Shown here piece by piece: positions 48,143-55,990 of a DNA stretch of 64,000 bases (positions within the stretch are counted from its first letter, which is position 1; the number at the start of each line of letters is the position of its first letter). The notes under the pieces were generated by a model. It was not told the origin of the DNA and ran no database searches. It saw nothing but the letters and a program-made list of their open reading frames with translations. A program made the translations under genes and the position numbers. Source of the DNA: Amycolatopsis regifaucium (GTDB taxonomy: Bacteria; Actinomycetota; Actinomycetes; Mycobacteriales; Pseudonocardiaceae); assembly GCF_001613935.1 (NCBI RefSeq), contig NZ_LQCI01000034.1:597031-661030 (forward strand), read 5' to 3'.

Positions 48143-48916
48143 CTACCCTGGGGCTACCCCGAAGTCGACTACTACCAACAGCTGGTCATCGTGCCTTTTC
48201 GCGCGGGGCCAGCGTTCGCCGTCGGGGTCCTGTTTCTCCGCCGTGCGCACCGCGTCGAGGACGGCGTCCGGACCACGCTTCCGGCTGATGTCGAGCACTT
48301 CCGGCCAGTCGAACAGTTCGTACTCGTCGACCCCGACCGCGACGCCGTCCGTCGCCAGCAGCAGGGCTTCGACCTCCGAACGCGGCCAACTGCGGCGGAT
48401 GGCTTCGGCGGCGGCTTTCGGCTCCGCCTCGGCGACCCAGAAGCCGTCCGGCGCGTTGCGTTTGGCGCGGACGTCGGAACCGGTGCGGAGCTGACCGCCG
48501 CCGCGCAGCGAGACCAGCCTGTCGTCGGTGAGCGGGTCGGCGCCGTCGGGCCCGAACGCGATGATCGGGCTGTCGGCGAGCACGAGTCCGTCGACGGTGT
48601 CGTCCGTCCAGCGCGCGATCGCGACCGTGCTCGACGGCGAGCGGCCCGGTTCGAGGCCTTCGCGCCGTGCGACGTCGGCGATCGACTCGGCCAGCACTAC
48701 CGCGAGATCCGCCTGGGGTTCCGCGCTCAGCGCCTGCGACAGGCTGTGCACGAGCAGGCTCGCGTACCAGCCGCCGGGTGGGAGATCCGGCTGCGGCGAG
48801 GTCGCGCCGTCGAGCACCACCACGGCGTTCCCGAGCACGGCGACGTGGTCCTCGGTCGGGCGCGGCGAGCCGTCCGCACCTACTCCATCCCTTTCCGCCA
48901 CTGCGATTTCGGCCAT
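48143..48916 (-). CDS. PP2C-like phosphatase domain protein
   Basis: A 257-residue cytosolic protein with a PP2C fold: TEDHVAVLGNAVVVLDGATS near the start (the second Asp-Gly of PP2C), ADSPIIAFGPDGADPLTDDR, LLLATDGVAVGVDEYELFDW and a final DDQLLVVVDFG (DD metal ligands). The usual first DRG motif is replaced, so it may be a divergent or inactive member. ATG start. Divergent from the HTH/Clp_N pair with a 61-bp gap that contains the twin-palindrome promoter. Confidence 0.8.
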   Translation of the reverse strand: MAEIAVAERDGVGADGSPRPTEDHVAVLGNAVVVLDGATSPQPDLPPGGWYASLLVHSLSQALSAEPQADLAVVLAESIADVARREGLEPGRSPSSTVAIARWTDDTVDGLVLADSPIIAFGPDGADPLTDDRLVSLRGGGQLRTGSDVRAKRNAPDGFWVAEAEPKAAAEAIRRSWPRSEVEALLLATDGVAVGVDEYELFDWPEVLDISRKRGPDAVLDAVRTAEKQDPDGERWPRAKRHDDQLLVVVDFGVAPG

Positions 48917-48931
48917 GCCCCGACCCTAACT

Positions 48932-48974
48932 GTCAACTGGGGTTGACACAGCCGAGATGTCAACGTAGGTTGAC
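48932..48974 (+). promoter_or_regulatory. Twin-palindrome operator with embedded leaderless promoter, copy 2
   Basis: Two copies of GTCAAC-N4-GTTGAC (48932-48947 and 48959-48974). -35 TTGACA (48943-48948) lies in the right arm of the first, -10 TAGGTT (48966-48971) in the second, with a 17-nt spacer. ATG follows 6 nt after the -10. Same design as 30503-30548. Confidence 0.88.
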
Positions 48975-48977
48975 GTC

Positions 48978-49187
48978 ATGACCGAAGCGACAGACCTGGC
49001 CGCGCGAGCCGGTGACCGCGATCCCCGCGTGGGATTGCGCGCCGTCGCCGCCTTGCGCCGGCTGTTGGAACAACTCGAAGCCGTGCAGGTCCGCAGCGCG
49101 CGGGTGCACGGATGGTCCTGGCAGGAGATCGCGGCCGAGCTGGGGGTCAGCAGGCAAGCGGTGCACAAGAAGTACGGGAGGCACTGA
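48978..49187 (+). CDS. Small HTH protein encoded with a Clp_N protein
   Basis: A 69-residue protein: a helical N-terminus (VGLRAVAALRRLLEQLEAVQ) and a C-terminal HTH (GWSWQEIAAELGVSRQAVHKKY, about 45-66). The same HTH type is fused to Clp_N in the protein at 30552. No ribosome site; probably translated from a leaderless mRNA. Its stop overlaps the next ATG (TGATG). It most likely binds the twin palindromes in front of it. Confidence 0.88.
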   Translation: MTEATDLAARAGDRDPRVGLRAVAALRRLLEQLEAVQVRSARVHGWSWQEIAAELGVSRQAVHKKYGRH

Positions 49188-49711
49188 TGTTCGAACGCTT
49201 CACCCCTGAAGCTCGCGAAGTCGTCGTCGAGGCTCAGCGCGTCGCGTCGGACGAGGCGTCCGCCAGCGTCGACCCGCTCCACCTGCTGACCTCACTCGCC
49301 CGGAACACGAAGGTGCTGACCGCGCTGGGCTGCCCGGGCGACGAACTGGCCGACGACCTCCGGCGGGTGCGCCGCCGGGGCGGGATGAGCGACGCCGATG
49401 TCGAAGCACTGAGCGGGTTCGGCATCGACGTCGAGCACATCGTCGAGCGGGTCGAGCAGACCCACGGCCCCGGCGCGCTGACCGGGGGACAGCGGAGCAA
49501 GCGCGGTCATCGGCCCTTCACGCCGGAAGCGAAGAAGGTGCTGGCGCAGACCCTCCGCGAAGCCGTCGACGTCGGCAGCAAGCGCATCGAAGGCGAGCAC
49601 CTCCTGCTCGCGCTGACGTCCCTTCCCGGCGCGGCCGCCGACGTCCTCGCCCAGCGCGGCATCGACTCCCTCGCCGTCCGGCGCTTGATGGAGCGGCGGG
49701 AGGCGAGCTAG
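49187..49711 (+). CDS. Clp N-terminal domain protein
   Basis: A 174-residue double Clp_N domain without ATPase: MFERFTPEAREVVVEAQRVA, SVDPLHLLTSLARNTKVLTA, then FTPEAKKVLAQTLREAVDVG and IEGEHLLLALTSLPGAAADV. The opening is almost that of ClpC itself (MFERFT...), so it mimics the ClpC N-domain and could compete for adaptors or bind ClpC substrates. It is translationally coupled to the HTH gene. Confidence 0.9.
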   Translation: MFERFTPEAREVVVEAQRVASDEASASVDPLHLLTSLARNTKVLTALGCPGDELADDLRRVRRRGGMSDADVEALSGFGIDVEHIVERVEQTHGPGALTGGQRSKRGHRPFTPEAKKVLAQTLREAVDVGSKRIEGEHLLLALTSLPGAAADVLAQRGIDSLAVRRLMERREAS

Positions 49712-49720
49712 CGCTCGTGA

Positions 49721-50097
49721 GTCGGTTAGAACGAACCCTCTTTCAGGTACCTACTCGGGTCCGGCGTTTTTGCTGGCCTTCACGGACCTGCACGAGGGTG
49801 GTCCCGCGGGCATCGTCGCCCGGTCACGCCTTGATCAACGGAAGATCCGGGACACTCAACGTCCCTGATCCTCCGTTGATCAAGCTCGTGTGCGATCACG
49901 ACCTATGGACCGGCAGCCGAGCGGGGAAGATCCCGGACACCCCACCACCGGAATCCTCCCACCCGACCACACCGGCAACCCCACACAAGTCCCACACCAG
50001 TGGCTAACCAAAGACGATTCCCTCAAGGAGGCCTTCACGGACCGGCCGCTACGGGCTCAGCCGCCGTAGGTACCTGAACACCCTCGGTTAAAACGAC
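49721..50097. mobile_element. MITE-like non-coding element with terminal inverted repeats
   Basis: Imperfect terminal inverted repeats: left 49721-49754 ends in CAGGTACCTAC and right 50066-50097 begins GTAGGTACCTG, with further partial match toward the outside (GTCGGTTAGAACG versus GTCGTTTTAACCG). Inside is a 23-bp near-perfect hairpin at 49831-49883 (arm TTGATCAACGGAAGATCCGG) and a direct repeat GGCCTTCACGGACC. No gene is visible in the interval 49712-50102. Confidence 0.6.
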
Positions 50098-50102
50098 CCA
50101 AA

Positions 50103-50729
50103 TCACTCACGAACACGCCAGGCGACCAGCGGCAGGAACGCCTGGGTGAGGGGTCCGATGGCGAGCGCGTAGAGGACCGTGCCGACGCCGACGGTGCCGC
50201 CGAGCAGCCATCCGGCGGCCAGGACGGTCAGCTCGATGAGGGTCCGGACGAACCGGATCGACTTGCCCGTCCGGGCCGCGAAACCGGTCATCAGCCCGTC
50301 GCGGGGGCCGGGGCCGAGCCGTGCGCCGACGTAGATGGCGGCGGCGAGCCCGTTGAGCACGACGCCGGCGACCAGGTTGGTGATCTGCCAGCCGAGGACG
50401 TCCTGCTCGGGCAGGAAGAGCCGCACGAAGTCGACGGTGAGCGAGATGACCACGATGTTGGCGACGGTGCCGATACCGGGCCGTTGCCGCAGGGGGATCC
50501 ACAACAGCAGCACCGCGACCGAGGCGAGCGCGGTGACCGTCCCGAACGTGAGGCCGGTGAGCTTCATCAGCCCTTCGTGGAGCACGTCCCACGGGTCTAG
50601 GCCGAGGCCGGACCTGGTCAGCATGGCCATGCTGCCGCCGTAGAGGGCGAGCCCGGCGACGAGCTGGATCGAGCGGCGGGTGGTGTCGTGGGAGATGCCG
50701 ACGGGGCTGAGGTCGAGTGTAAGTGCCAC
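50103..50729 (-). CDS. yczE: YczE-family membrane protein
   Basis: A 208-residue membrane protein with about five helices of the YczE/YitT-like group: LVAGLALYGGSMAMLTRSGLGLDPWDVLHEG (about 23-53, the signature), GTVANIVVISLTVDFVRLF, GLAAAIYVGARLGPGPRDGL. Function unknown. In many bacteria it is paired with a MocR-type regulator called YczR, which is what lies divergently here. ATG start. Confidence 0.88.
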   Translation of the reverse strand: MALTLDLSPVGISHDTTRRSIQLVAGLALYGGSMAMLTRSGLGLDPWDVLHEGLMKLTGLTFGTVTALASVAVLLLWIPLRQRPGIGTVANIVVISLTVDFVRLFLPEQDVLGWQITNLVAGVVLNGLAAAIYVGARLGPGPRDGLMTGFAARTGKSIRFVRTLIELTVLAAGWLLGGTVGVGTVLYALAIGPLTQAFLPLVAWRVRE

Positions 50730-50765
50730 GACTGCACCATCGGGGGTAAGTGGCTACCTTGACCA

Positions 50766-50841
50766 TGGCCAATCCGCAATAATTGGCCTTATGGAACCGC
50801 TGATACCGCTGACTGGACGGGTTTCCGGCCAAAAATTGGCC
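50766..50841. promoter_or_regulatory. Repeated ATTGGCC motifs at the MocR/YczE divergent promoter
   Basis: GGCCAAT (50766-50772, complement of ATTGGCC), AATTGGCC (50781-50788) and AATTGGCC again (50834-50841, inside the start of the coding region). MocR regulators bind direct repeats at such promoters, so these are candidate YczR boxes. Confidence 0.6.
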
Positions 50842-52245
50842 ACCTTGCTGGGAAGTTGGCGGCAAAGTGGTTCTCGTCACGGCGCCGCGGACCTCGCGGC
50901 GGCGGTCGAACTGCTGATCCTCGACGGCAGGCTGCCGCTCGGCACGAAACTTCCGGCCGAACGAGAACTCGCCGACGCGCTGGAGGTCAGCCGCACGCTG
51001 ATCGGCGCCGCCTTGGACAAACTGCGGGCCGACGGGCTGGTCGCCAGCCGTCGCGGGGCCGGCTCCTGGATCGCGTCCCCCGGCGGCCGTGGCCGGGAGA
51101 CGCTCCTGCCGTCCGGCGAAGACCTCATCGACCTCGCCCAGGCCTGCCCGCCCGCGATCGCAGGCCTGGTGCCGGCCGTGGACGCCGCCCGCAAGGCTCT
51201 GGTGGAGCATCTCGGCGAGAACGGCTACCACGTGCGCGGCCTGCCGATCCTGCGCGAACGGATCGCCCGCCGCTACACCCAGCGCGGGATGCCGACCAAC
51301 GCCGATCAGGTGATGATCACCAACGGCGCACATCACGCGTTCGTGCAGGTACTGCGGATGCTGGCCGGTCCCGGTGACCGGGTCCTGGTCGAGCAGCCGA
51401 CGTATCCGAACGCCCTCGAAGCCATCGGCGCCGCACACGCCATCCCGGTGCCCGTGCCGCTGGACCCGGCGAGCGGCTGGGACATCGTCGGGATCGAAGC
51501 CGCGCTGCGGCAGTCCGCGCCGAGGCTCGCCTACTTCGTCGCGGACTTCCAGAACCCGACCGGCCTGCGGCTGGACGTCGACGGCAGGCAGCGGCTCGCC
51601 GCCGCGCTGAGCCGCGCGCGGACCCCGGCGATCATCGACGAGACCCTGGTCGAGCTGGACCTCGAAGGCGATCCGGTGGCCGGGCCGCCGCCACTCGGCG
51701 CGTTCGCGGGGGATCTCGGCATCACGATCGGCTCGGCGTCGAAGTCACATTGGGCCGGGCTCCGGCTGGGCTGGATCCGCGCTTCGGAGGATGTCATCGG
51801 CAGGCTGATCGCGGCCCGCTTCGCCGTCGACCTGGGGTCTCCGGTCTTCGAGCAACTGGTTCTCGCCGAACTGCTCGACGACGGCGGGGCCGCGCTCGCG
51901 CACCGCCGCGAGGAGACGTTGGCCCTGCGTGACGCGCTGACGGGAGCACTGCATTGGTACTGCCCGGATTGGACGTTCACCGTGCCGCCGGGCGGGCTTT
52001 CGCTGTGGTGCCGTCTGCCGGAGCCGATGAGCACGCGCTTGGCCGTCGCGGCGGCGGGGCACGGGGTGCAGGTGGCGCCGGGTTCGCGGTTCGGTGTCCA
52101 CGGTGGCCTGGAACGCTGGCTGCGGCTGCCGTACGCGTTGCCCGCCGACCGGCTTTTCGAGGCCGTTCGCCGGCTTGGCGCGGCCGCCGCTTCGGTGCGC
52201 GCGACCCCGGCCACGGCCGCCCCGGTGACCGTCCAAATCACCTGA
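50791..52245 (+). CDS. MocR/GntR-family regulator with aminotransferase domain (YczR-like)
   Basis: A 484-residue fusion. The N-terminal GntR winged helix (LPLGTKLPAERELADALEVS, then RTLIGAALDKLRADGLVASR, about 45-85) is followed by a fold type I aminotransferase domain with YFVADFQNPTGLRLD (Asn and Asp of the PLP site) and SASKSHWAGLRLGWIRAS (the PLP Lys and Arg). Such proteins sense PLP or an amino compound. It is divergent from yczE, so it is probably the YczR regulator of that gene. The ATG is preceded by the ATTGGCC motif and no strong ribosome site. Confidence 0.92.
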   Translation: MEPLIPLTGRVSGQKLATLLGSWRQSGSRHGAADLAAAVELLILDGRLPLGTKLPAERELADALEVSRTLIGAALDKLRADGLVASRRGAGSWIASPGGRGRETLLPSGEDLIDLAQACPPAIAGLVPAVDAARKALVEHLGENGYHVRGLPILRERIARRYTQRGMPTNADQVMITNGAHHAFVQVLRMLAGPGDRVLVEQPTYPNALEAIGAAHAIPVPVPLDPASGWDIVGIEAALRQSAPRLAYFVADFQNPTGLRLDVDGRQRLAAALSRARTPAIIDETLVELDLEGDPVAGPPPLGAFAGDLGITIGSASKSHWAGLRLGWIRASEDVIGRLIAARFAVDLGSPVFEQLVLAELLDDGGAALAHRREETLALRDALTGALHWYCPDWTFTVPPGGLSLWCRLPEPMSTRLAVAAAGHGVQVAPGSRFGVHGGLERWLRLPYALPADRLFEAVRRLGAAAASVRATPATAAPVTVQIT

Positions 52246-52264
52246 CCTCCACCCCCTGACCTAC

Positions 52265-52329
52265 CGCGTTTCGTCCTCTGAATGCGGTAGTCGGCAACGC
52301 GAACCACCGCATTCAGAGGACGAAACGCG
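52265..52329. repeat. Dispersed palindrome, copy 2 (likely bidirectional terminator)
   Basis: A 65-bp inverted repeat with arm CGCGTTTCGTCCTCTGAATG, almost identical to the palindrome at 4248-4310, and a loop of about 13 nt. It lies 20 nt after the MocR gene stop, which faces the convergent secreted-protein gene. Confidence 0.88.
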
Positions 52330-52775
52330 CGGGGCGTGAAACGGAAATAGCCGGTGCGCCGGCGGGGCGGCCGATGCTCCAGGGAGGGCATCGGCGCCGC
52401 ACGACCAGCGCACCGGCTATCCGGCCCGCCCCCAGGCCGAAACCTGGGGACGGGCACCGCGGCGGTTACCCGGCACAGCCCCTCGACGTGCCGGGAACCG
52501 CCCGCGGTTCAGGTGGTCTTCGAGCTTGGTCGGCTCCTGCTCGGCGCGGTGAGCAGAAGCCCCCGAAGTCCACCCGGTGCTGGTCCCGGCGCCACAGGGG
52601 CAGCGCGGCGCCGGGGCCCGGGATCCGAACGGCCGGGCGCGGTCGGCCGTTCGGGAAGACGGGGAAACCTGAACGAGGGCAGGCTGAAACGCGACTTGGC
52701 CGAGGATGCTCAGAAGACGTCGAAACCGAAGTTGATCTTGGTTTGGACGTGGTTCTCCCCGGCGACCCGGTCAGG
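52330..52775. other. Non-coding interval with a nested hairpin
   Basis: Downstream of both the MocR gene and the secreted-protein gene. Arms ATAGCCGGTGCGC (52347-52359) and complement (52408-52420) enclose an inner stem GCCGATGC/GCATCGGC. The rest is Pro/Arg-rich on translation and I see no gene with a ribosome site. A structured RNA or a terminator is possible. Confidence 0.55.
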
Positions 52776-53942
52776 TCAGTCGGGGGAGGTGGCGGGAAGC
52801 GCGGCTTCCCTGCCGGTGCGCTCGCCTTCGTGATCGCAGCCGGTGCCGAGAAGTTTCAGCTGCGTGGCGGGGATTCCGGCGTCGAGCACGGCGAGCGGCC
52901 CGCGGCCGCCGGCGGAGTTGTCGTGCCCTGGCTGGGCGCTCGACGTGGGCGCGAGCGGAGCCACCGGGGTATTCGGCAGGCCGCCGCCGCCGCCCGAGCC
53001 GCCGCCATCCGGGGACGCGTGCGTGTCGGACTCGGCGGGAGCGGCCGGAGAAGCGGGCTGGACGTCGACCTTGACCCGGGTGGGCAGGACGACGCGGTGG
53101 TTCTGGCTCGCCGCGGCCGGAGCGGGCGTCTCGGCCGGGACGGCCGGACGCGGGGCCGGGATGATCGGCGCGGTCGGCGCGCTCGGGGTGGTCGGTGCCA
53201 TCGGCGCGGCGGCCTTGACCGGAACGGAGATCGTGACCGAGCCGCTCGCCGAGTCGCCGGAGCCGCCGCCGAAGACGGGGTCGAGCGCGTCGCCGACGCC
53301 CGGCAGGAACACGGGATCGCCCGATCCGCAGCAAGGACCCGGCGTGAGGATCGGCGCGAGGACGTTCTCGCCGATCCCGCCGACGACCCCGCCCACGGTT
53401 TCGACGACGCCGCCGACCGTGTTCGTCACGACGTCCAGCACACCGCCGATGAGGCCGCCCAGCAGACCGTTGCCGGACTGGACCTTGGTGGTGGTGGTCT
53501 TCTCGACGGGTTCCGGGGAAGCGGTCTTCTCGACGGAACTCGCGCTCGATACGGCCTGCTCCTCGACGGTGGCCTCGGGCTCCTCGCTCGAAGCGGGAGC
53601 GGGCTCTTCCGTCGCGGACCCTTCCTTGGGCGATCCGGACTTCGTCGATTCCGGCGTTTCCGTGGTCTTGGCGGGTTTCGTGGCCTTCGCCGAGCCGGAG
53701 TCCGAAGTGGACTCATTTGGAGTAGTCGTTTTCCCGGTGCCGGTTTCGCTCGACGGCTGGACCGCGGAGGTCTCCGGCGTCGTGGCCGTCGGTTCCTCGG
53801 CCGAAGCCGGTGTGCTCAGGACGGCACCGAGGACCCAGCCCGTGATCGTGATTCCGCTCGCGAAAAGGATTCGCGCTCCGGCGTTCGACAGCGTCTTCGA
53901 GGGAATGCGGCCGCGACGGCGCACGACTGCCGTACCACTCAT
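52776..53942 (-). CDS. Secreted low-complexity protein with Gly/Val repeat core
   Basis: A 388-residue protein: signal sequence (ILFASGITITGWVLGAVLST, preceded by basic residues), an acidic Ser/Thr/Glu-rich part, a hydrophobic Gly/Val repeat (GLLGGLIGGVLDVVTNTVGG, VVETVGGVVGGIGENV) resembling chaplin-like or amyloid-forming stretches, one CC pair, then Pro/Ala-rich sequence. No catalytic domain. The ATG at codon 4 of the longest frame is chosen to place the signal. It probably is a wall-associated structural protein. Confidence 0.7.
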   Translation of the reverse strand: MSGTAVVRRRGRIPSKTLSNAGARILFASGITITGWVLGAVLSTPASAEEPTATTPETSAVQPSSETGTGKTTTPNESTSDSGSAKATKPAKTTETPESTKSGSPKEGSATEEPAPASSEEPEATVEEQAVSSASSVEKTASPEPVEKTTTTKVQSGNGLLGGLIGGVLDVVTNTVGGVVETVGGVVGGIGENVLAPILTPGPCCGSGDPVFLPGVGDALDPVFGGGSGDSASGSVTISVPVKAAAPMAPTTPSAPTAPIIPAPRPAVPAETPAPAAASQNHRVVLPTRVKVDVQPASPAAPAESDTHASPDGGGSGGGGGLPNTPVAPLAPTSSAQPGHDNSAGGRGPLAVLDAGIPATQLKLLGTGCDHEGERTGREAALPATSPD

Positions 53943-54308
53943 GGCAATCACCGCCGTCCGCGCCTGAAACCCACGTTCTCCGCGTGAGTTCGATCTTTCT
54001 TGGGGTCTCTTCCGGCCAGGTCGCAGTTCCCCCGGGGCTGCACCAGTTTTAGCACTGGAGGGGAGTGTTTCACCTCAGCCGCCATCGATCCAGCCCGTTA
54101 GGCGGAACGACGCAACCGGCTCCGGTGCCTGGAGTACTGAAGTCGATCACTCTCGGTGTGTGCCGGGCGGCCATCCGGGCACGGGTGGAACTACTCAAAT
54201 CATCGATGACCTGACCTTTTCCGGATCCCTGCTGCGGTGCGTGCCGTCGAAGTCGCGTTCGGTGATCGAGCGGGCGGACGTGCGCCGCCGGAAACAGGAG
54301 AGTCCGCG
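53943..54308. other. Divergent promoter interval, no gene seen
   Basis: About 365 bp between the secreted-protein gene and the ECF-like sigma factor. It has several moderately AT-rich stretches consistent with two promoters but no recognised regulatory motif or reading frame with a ribosome site. Confidence 0.45.
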
Positions 54309-54782
54309 ATGTGGGACGAGAACGTGGTGTCGGCGGCGGTACTCGGCGCGCTGAGGGCCTACCGGCTGAGCGAAGCGGACGCCAGGGACGTCTGTCAGGA
54401 AGCGTGGCTGGAACTGTTTCGCGCGCCAGGCTCGCTGCGCGACGAAGCGAAGCTCCGCGCTTGGTTGACGACCACCGCGCGACGCCGCGCGCTCCGGATG
54501 ATCACCAGGAACAGACGCGAAACGCCGCCTCCGCCGCCGGGCCCGGAACCGACCCCGGAGGCCGAGGTCGTCCGCGCCGAACGTGACCGCGCGCTCTGGG
54601 CGGCGGTCGATCGGCTCCCGGACGTGCACCGACGGCTGATGTGGTTGCTCGCACACCGGCCGGAGCTGTCCTACGCCCAGCTCGCCGACGAGCTGGGGAT
54701 CAGTCCGGCCAGTGTCGGAAGGCTTCGAAGACGGTGTTTGGACAGGCTCAGGCGTGCTCTCGAAAAGAGTGGGTGGGCCTGA
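54309..54782 (+). CDS. ECF-like RNA polymerase sigma factor
   Basis: A 157-residue sigma-70 protein: region 2 (YRLSEADARDVCQEAWLELFRAPGSL, about 17-42), region 2.4-like RAWLTTTARRRALRMITRNR, and region 4 (LSYAQLADELGISPASVGRL, about 120-140). The ATG has GGAGAG upstream. It lacks an adjacent anti-sigma gene. Divergent from the secreted protein, which it might regulate. Confidence 0.88.
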   Translation: MWDENVVSAAVLGALRAYRLSEADARDVCQEAWLELFRAPGSLRDEAKLRAWLTTTARRRALRMITRNRRETPPPPPGPEPTPEAEVVRAERDRALWAAVDRLPDVHRRLMWLLAHRPELSYAQLADELGISPASVGRLRRRCLDRLRRALEKSGWA

Positions 54783-54797
54783 TGGACATCAGACCAG

Positions 54798-55961
54798 TCA
54801 CGTCAGTTTGCGCAATCGGGTGACGGCTTCGTCGATGACTTCGTTACGTTTGCAGAACGCGAAACGCAGCAGGTGTTTCCACTCTTCCGGGTGATCGGTG
54901 AACACCTTCACGGGGACGGCGGCCACGCCCACCCGTTCGGGAAGCTCCCAGGCCAGTTCGGCGGCGTCTTCGAAACCGAGCGGCCGGACGTCGACGCAGA
55001 CGAAGTACGTCCCGGCGGTCGGCCGGACGGCGAACCCGGCTTCCGCGAGGCCTGTCGCGAGCCGGTCCCGTTTGCCCTGCAGGCTCGTGCGCAGGTCCTC
55101 GACCCACGGCAGTTCGTGATCCAGCGCGTGTGCGACGGCCGGTTGGAACGGGCCGCCCGAGACGAAGGTGATGAACTGCTTCGCCGCCTTCACCGCCGCG
55201 ACCAGCCCGGGGCTCGCGCAGACCCAGCCGATCTTCCAGCCGGTGCAGTTGAACGTCTTGCCCGCGCTGGAGATCGAGACCGTCCGCTCGCGCATACCGG
55301 GCAAGGTGGCCAATGGAATGTGCTCGGCGTCGTCGAACACCAGATGCTCGTACACCTCGTCGGTGATGGCGATCAGATCGTGGGTCACGCAGAGCGCGGC
55401 GACGGCCTCCAGTTCGGCGCGGGTGAACACCGTGCCGGTGGGGTTGTGCGGCGAGTTGATCAGGATCGCCCTGGTCCGGTCGGTCACCGCGGCGCGGAGG
55501 CCCTCGACGTCCAACGCGAACCGGCCGTCCCGTTCCACCAGGCCGACGACGCGCCGCTCCGCGCCCGCCATGGCGACCGCGGCCGCGTACGAGTCGTAGT
55601 ACGGCTCGATGACGATGACCTCGTCCCCGGCCTGCGTCAGCGCGATCAGCGACGCCGCGATGGCCTCGGTCGCGCCCGCGGTGACGAGGATCTCCGTGTC
55701 CGGGTCGTACTCGACGCCGTACCGCAGGCGGTGCCCCGCGATCGCCGCGCGCAGCTCCGGCCGCCCCGGGCCCGGCGGGTACTGGTTCGCGCCGCCGAAC
55801 AGCGCGTTCTTGGCGGCTTCGAGCATCCCGACAGGCCCGTCGGTGTCGGGAAAACCCTGGCCGAGGTTGACCGCGTCGTGGCGGACGGCCAGCGCCGTCA
55901 TCTCCGCGAAGATGGTCGACGTGAAGGGCTGGAGGCGGGAGACGAGGAGAGGTTCGCGCAC
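54798..55961 (-). CDS. dapC: PLP aminotransferase, N-succinyldiaminopimelate aminotransferase type
   Basis: A 387-residue fold type I aminotransferase close to the mycobacterial DapC (Rv0858c) pattern: LGQGFPDTDGP, NQYPPGPGRPELRAAI, INSPHNPTGTVFT, ITDEVYEHLVFDDAEHIPL and the PLP Lys in SISSAGKTFNCTGWKIG. DapC acts in lysine and meso-diaminopimelate synthesis, supplying peptidoglycan precursors. A methionine/kynurenine aminotransferase role cannot be excluded. ATG start; divergent from the DUF445 gene (29-nt gap). Confidence 0.88.
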   Translation of the reverse strand: MREPLLVSRLQPFTSTIFAEMTALAVRHDAVNLGQGFPDTDGPVGMLEAAKNALFGGANQYPPGPGRPELRAAIAGHRLRYGVEYDPDTEILVTAGATEAIAASLIALTQAGDEVIVIEPYYDSYAAAVAMAGAERRVVGLVERDGRFALDVEGLRAAVTDRTRAILINSPHNPTGTVFTRAELEAVAALCVTHDLIAITDEVYEHLVFDDAEHIPLATLPGMRERTVSISSAGKTFNCTGWKIGWVCASPGLVAAVKAAKQFITFVSGGPFQPAVAHALDHELPWVEDLRTSLQGKRDRLATGLAEAGFAVRPTAGTYFVCVDVRPLGFEDAAELAWELPERVGVAAVPVKVFTDHPEEWKHLLRFAFCKRNEVIDEAVTRLRKLT

Positions 55962-55990
55962 GATCAGCCATCCTCACGGACAATGGCGGT

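Noticed and set aside
52374..53987. 537-codon open frame on the plus strand
   Set aside because: Antisense to the secreted low-complexity protein, which has a real signal peptide and start; the Gly/Arg-rich product has no ribosome site or motif.
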